A DNA stretch of 17,876 bases from an uncultured Eubacteriales bacterium (GTDB taxonomy: Bacteria; Bacillota; Clostridia; Lachnospirales; Lachnospiraceae). The notes below the pieces were generated by a model. The model worked only from the letters and a program-made list of their open reading frames with translations, was not told the DNA's origin and did not search any database. The first letter of the stretch is position 1. Every line of letters starts with the position of its first letter. A program made the translations under genes and the position numbers. The stretch spans positions 1 through 17,876 of the forward strand of contig CASEDW010000007.1 in assembly GCA_949286775.1 (NCBI GenBank), in the 5' to 3' direction. Below are positions 15,198-17,876 of the stretch, piece by piece.

Positions 15198-17630
15198 ATG
15201 AGTTTTTTTAAGATATTAAACTGTTCTTATACCGCAGCTCCCATTGGCAGATCTCATTTTCATACTGAACATGAACTATTATTTGTTATTTTGGGAAATA
15301 TAACGCTTATCTCTAACCAAACGGAATATTTTCTTTCCGCCGAGGATTTTATCATGATAAATACGGGACACAGCCACAGTATAAATAGCGATCAGCCGTT
15401 TCTTGTCGCCAGCCTTACTATAACTCCCGAGATACTTTCAACTTATTTTGACAATACTCCCGTGCTTTTTGACTGTTTTTCAAGAAAAATGTCATTTGCG
15501 GATGCGGATCAGATCAGAAATCTTATCAAACAGCTTCTTTCATATGAGAGAGCCAGCGACGGCCAGGGCCGTATACTTTACAACAAGCTCGGCTATCATC
15601 TGCTTTATCTGCTTACGACTAATCACCAGGCCAAAAATGACGATCCTCTCTGGAACATCCCCAACCAGGGTTCGGACAAGAGAGCATACGAGATACTCAG
15701 ATATATAAATCAGAATTACCGACACAATATCTCCCTTGCAGCCCTCGCTGAAAATATGAACCTCAGCACCCCGTATCTGTCTAAATTTTTCAAAAACAGA
15801 TTTGGAGAGACTTTTATATCCTATTTGCAGAAAGTAAGACTCGAACACGCGAAAGACGATATTTTAAATACAGACAAATCTCTTACCCATATCGCTCTTG
15901 ACAACGGTTTTCCGAATTCAACGAGTTTTATCGAAAAATTTAAAAAGGCATACGATCTTACGCCCAGTGAATACAGAAAAACGGCAAAAAACAACGCCCC
16001 GGACGCTGAAGAAACAAACTTTCCGCATACAGAATCAGTTTCTACCGCGATAAACTCCATGGTATCGGCTTATCTCGCGAGCCAGAACATATCTTCGCCG
16101 TCAATCAAAACCTCAGAAGAAAAGATATCTGTATTCAGAAACTCAAATTCGGTAAGAAACAGCCTTGAATTTAAAAAGCCCTGGATAAAAATTTTGAATA
16201 TAGGAAATTCCATATCGCTGCTCAGATATGACGTGCGGGAGCAGGTGAAATTTTTCAGAGAAGAATTGAATTTTGAATATGTATATATAAACAATCTTTT
16301 TCATCACAGCATGAATATTCATTCTGAGAGCACGAACAGCAAATACAACTTTTCCGAGATAAGAAAAGTTCTCGATTTTATAATCTCACTCGGAATGCAT
16401 CCATATATAGAACTCGAATCTCAGGAAGTTTCAACGCCGAAGCACACCGATACTCATCTGATTGAAGCCACGGTACGCACCCAGCTTGAGTATTTCAGCA
16501 AAAACTTCGAGCTCCTTGAAAGCTTTATTTCGTTTCTCTTAAAACGCTACGGCTACAGCGAGGTTTCCAAGTGGTATATAAGCCTCGAGCGTTCGACGGC
16601 CATAAACAATATGGTTTCAGAAAACGATTATTTTAAATATTTTTCAAATATATACTCGGTAATCAAAAGCAGGATACCCGGCATTCAGATAGGCGGGCCA
16701 GGATTTACGATAGATTTCCGTGAGAACACGATAGAAAAATTTCTGAAAAACTGGACAGATTACGGCTGCACGCCTGATTTTATAAATCTGTACGTTTTTC
16801 CGTATATAATGGATCTTTCCGCGTTGAGAACAGGCAAAAGCGTCGCCTCCTCCGACAAAAGTTTTCTCTCAAACGTTTTGTCCGGCGTAAATCACTGTCT
16901 TCACAGAACGGGACTTGAAGACAGGAAAATTCACGTAACTCTGTGGAATTCTTCCATATTGACAAGAAACGTTCTTCACGACGGTCCGTATAAATCAGCT
17001 TATATAATGAGCACTATGATAGAATGCTGGAATAAATGCTCTATGCTCGGATACTGGAACGCCACCGATCTGACGTCCCTGGACGCCGATACGGAAATTC
17101 CTCTGTTTGGCGGAAGCGGACTGATTTCACAAAACAACATCAAAAAGCCATCATTTTACGCCTTCAGCTTTTTAAACAGCCTGCTGCCCTATCATCTCAC
17201 AAGCTCAAACCATGCCATAGTGACTACCGATGACAAAGGCAGATTTTCCATATGCTGCCACAATTACAAACATTTTAATTATCTCTACTACAGTCAGAAA
17301 GAGGAAAAGATAAAGATTGAAGAACAGTCATCTCTTTTTGAAGACACGGAACCGGTATCTCTTAAAATAGATATAAACGATCTTCCCAAGGGAAATTTTC
17401 TGATAAAACGCCGCTTTGTATCGGAAAATGCAGGAAATGTGCAGAACGCCTGGCTGCATCTGAACAAACTCAGCGAACTTTCGCAGGGCGAACTAAGCTA
17501 TCTGAAGTCCCAGGCAGAACCCGGTCTGTTTTACGAAACAAAACGTTCCGACAACGGAACGATCGTTTTAGAAGAAACCCTTTCTCCCCAGGAGATCAGG
17601 CTTATAGAGATCGAAAAGATAGATGATTAA
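15198..17630 (+). CDS. AraC-family regulator fused to a degenerate GH39-like domain
   Basis: This 810-residue regulator has an N-terminal cupin (about 15-75; HFHTEHELLFVILG), an AraC double helix-turn-helix (about 163-262; LAALAENMNLSTPYLSKFFKNRF, then HIALDNGFPNSTSFIEKFKKAY), a Ser/Asn-rich linker (about 263-325), a GH39 (beta-xylosidase) like barrel (about 328-665) and a C-terminal beta region. The barrel shows GH39 landmarks such as IQIGGPGF and VTLWNSSILTRN followed by HDGPYKSAYI. In active GH39 enzymes the nucleophile is the Glu of a TEWN motif; here it is Leu582. The acid/base WNEPN motif is also absent (WYISLERS at 459-466). It is therefore probably a carbohydrate-sensing domain. Start ATG has GGAGG 6 nt upstream. 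It is divergent from the GH106-like/symporter group and likely controls it. Confidence 0.88.
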   Translation: MSFFKILNCSYTAAPIGRSHFHTEHELLFVILGNITLISNQTEYFLSAEDFIMINTGHSHSINSDQPFLVASLTITPEILSTYFDNTPVLFDCFSRKMSFADADQIRNLIKQLLSYERASDGQGRILYNKLGYHLLYLLTTNHQAKNDDPLWNIPNQGSDKRAYEILRYINQNYRHNISLAALAENMNLSTPYLSKFFKNRFGETFISYLQKVRLEHAKDDILNTDKSLTHIALDNGFPNSTSFIEKFKKAYDLTPSEYRKTAKNNAPDAEETNFPHTESVSTAINSMVSAYLASQNISSPSIKTSEEKISVFRNSNSVRNSLEFKKPWIKILNIGNSISLLRYDVREQVKFFREELNFEYVYINNLFHHSMNIHSESTNSKYNFSEIRKVLDFIISLGMHPYIELESQEVSTPKHTDTHLIEATVRTQLEYFSKNFELLESFISFLLKRYGYSEVSKWYISLERSTAINNMVSENDYFKYFSNIYSVIKSRIPGIQIGGPGFTIDFRENTIEKFLKNWTDYGCTPDFINLYVFPYIMDLSALRTGKSVASSDKSFLSNVLSGVNHCLHRTGLEDRKIHVTLWNSSILTRNVLHDGPYKSAYIMSTMIECWNKCSMLGYWNATDLTSLDADTEIPLFGGSGLISQNNIKKPSFYAFSFLNSLLPYHLTSSNHAIVTTDDKGRFSICCHNYKHFNYLYYSQKEEKIKIEEQSSLFEDTEPVSLKIDINDLPKGNFLIKRRFVSENAGNVQNAWLHLNKLSELSQGELSYLKSQAEPGLFYETKRSDNGTIVLEETLSPQEIRLIEIEKIDD

Positions 17631-17658
17631 ATTTTCTTAAATTTTTTTTAACGAAAAC

Positions 17659-17826
17659 GAAGCATATTTCCTGAAGGGAACATCCGCAGCGTCGGCCCTT
17701 AATGAGCGCAAAGCGCGAATTTAGTGCCGCTACGCGAGGGCGCTGAACGTCGGTGGACGTTCGTTTAGCGCCGACCGAAACGGAGTGTAGATAAGCGAGA
17801 GCGGTTTCCGGAAGGAAATATGCTTC
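17659..17826. repeat. 168-nt structured element closed by a 14-bp inverted repeat
   Basis: GAAGCATATTTCCT (17659-17672) pairs perfectly with 17813-17826. Inside, GGAA and CCGC (17677-17687) pair with 17801-17809, and GTCGGC (17691-17696) with GCCGAC (17770-17775). Inner hairpins are GCGC-AAA-GCGC (17706-17716, flanked by a tandem G-A pair and AAT/ATT) and GGCGCTGAACGT with ACGTTC...AGCGCC (17739-17772). No T-run follows the closing stem, so it is not a simple terminator for the regulator, which ends 28 nt before it. It looks like a repeat element or structured RNA. The remaining 17827-17876 shows nothing recognisable. Confidence 0.6.
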
Positions 17827-17876
17827 TTGATTTATTTATAAAAATTTGCAGTATTGTTAAAGGCTCTTCTCATCAC

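Noticed and set aside
17659..17826. Insertion sequence with terminal inverted repeats
   Set aside because: Only 168 nt, no transposase frame and no visible target-site duplication; a MITE remains possible and is covered as a repeat.

Overview
The window looks like part of a Clostridia chromosome, most likely Lachnospiraceae. The genes are moderately AT-rich, most have strong GGAGG-type ribosome binding sites, and TTG is used as a start at least once. A Cys-tailed J-domain protein sits beside a DUF5685-type protein, and glycoside hydrolases are paired with a GPH-type symporter. The genus cannot be read from the sequence.

Left edge (1-2465): a compact minus-strand operon of a membrane zinc-ribbon protein, a DUF5685-like helical protein with two Asp-rich motifs, and a J-domain/TPR-like protein ending in an 11-cysteine tail. 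Divergent from it is a small two-helix membrane protein with its own promoter and terminator.

Centre and right (2468-17630): an L-rhamnose / rhamnoside utilisation locus. A minus-strand operon encodes rhamnulokinase (rhaB), an L-fucose/L-arabinose-isomerase-fold ketol isomerase that probably stands in for RhaA, and rhamnulose-1-phosphate aldolase (rhaD). Between kinase and isomerase lies a frameshifted remnant resembling the tail of a sortase-anchored surface protein. An AraC-type regulator is divergent from rhaB; the shared 130-bp gap carries two direct half-sites 21 bp apart. A bidirectional terminator separates this regulator from a convergent minus-strand group: a large GH106-like hydrolase, a GPH sugar:cation symporter and a GH78 alpha-L-rhamnosidase. 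None of these enzymes has a signal peptide, so the model is uptake of small rhamnosides by the symporter, cytosolic cleavage by the two hydrolases, then isomerase, kinase and aldolase to DHAP plus L-lactaldehyde. Divergent from the hydrolase group is an 810-residue AraC regulator fused to a GH39-like barrel whose catalytic positions look lost, so it is probably a sugar sensor.

Two non-coding stretches stand out. Positions 10302-10755 hold a run of six or more consecutive hairpins between the GH78 and symporter genes, including one terminator-like structure. Positions 17659-17826 hold a 168-nt element closed by a perfect 14-bp inverted repeat. Both look like structured intergenic repeat elements. 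No tRNA, rRNA, CRISPR array, transposase or prophage gene was seen.
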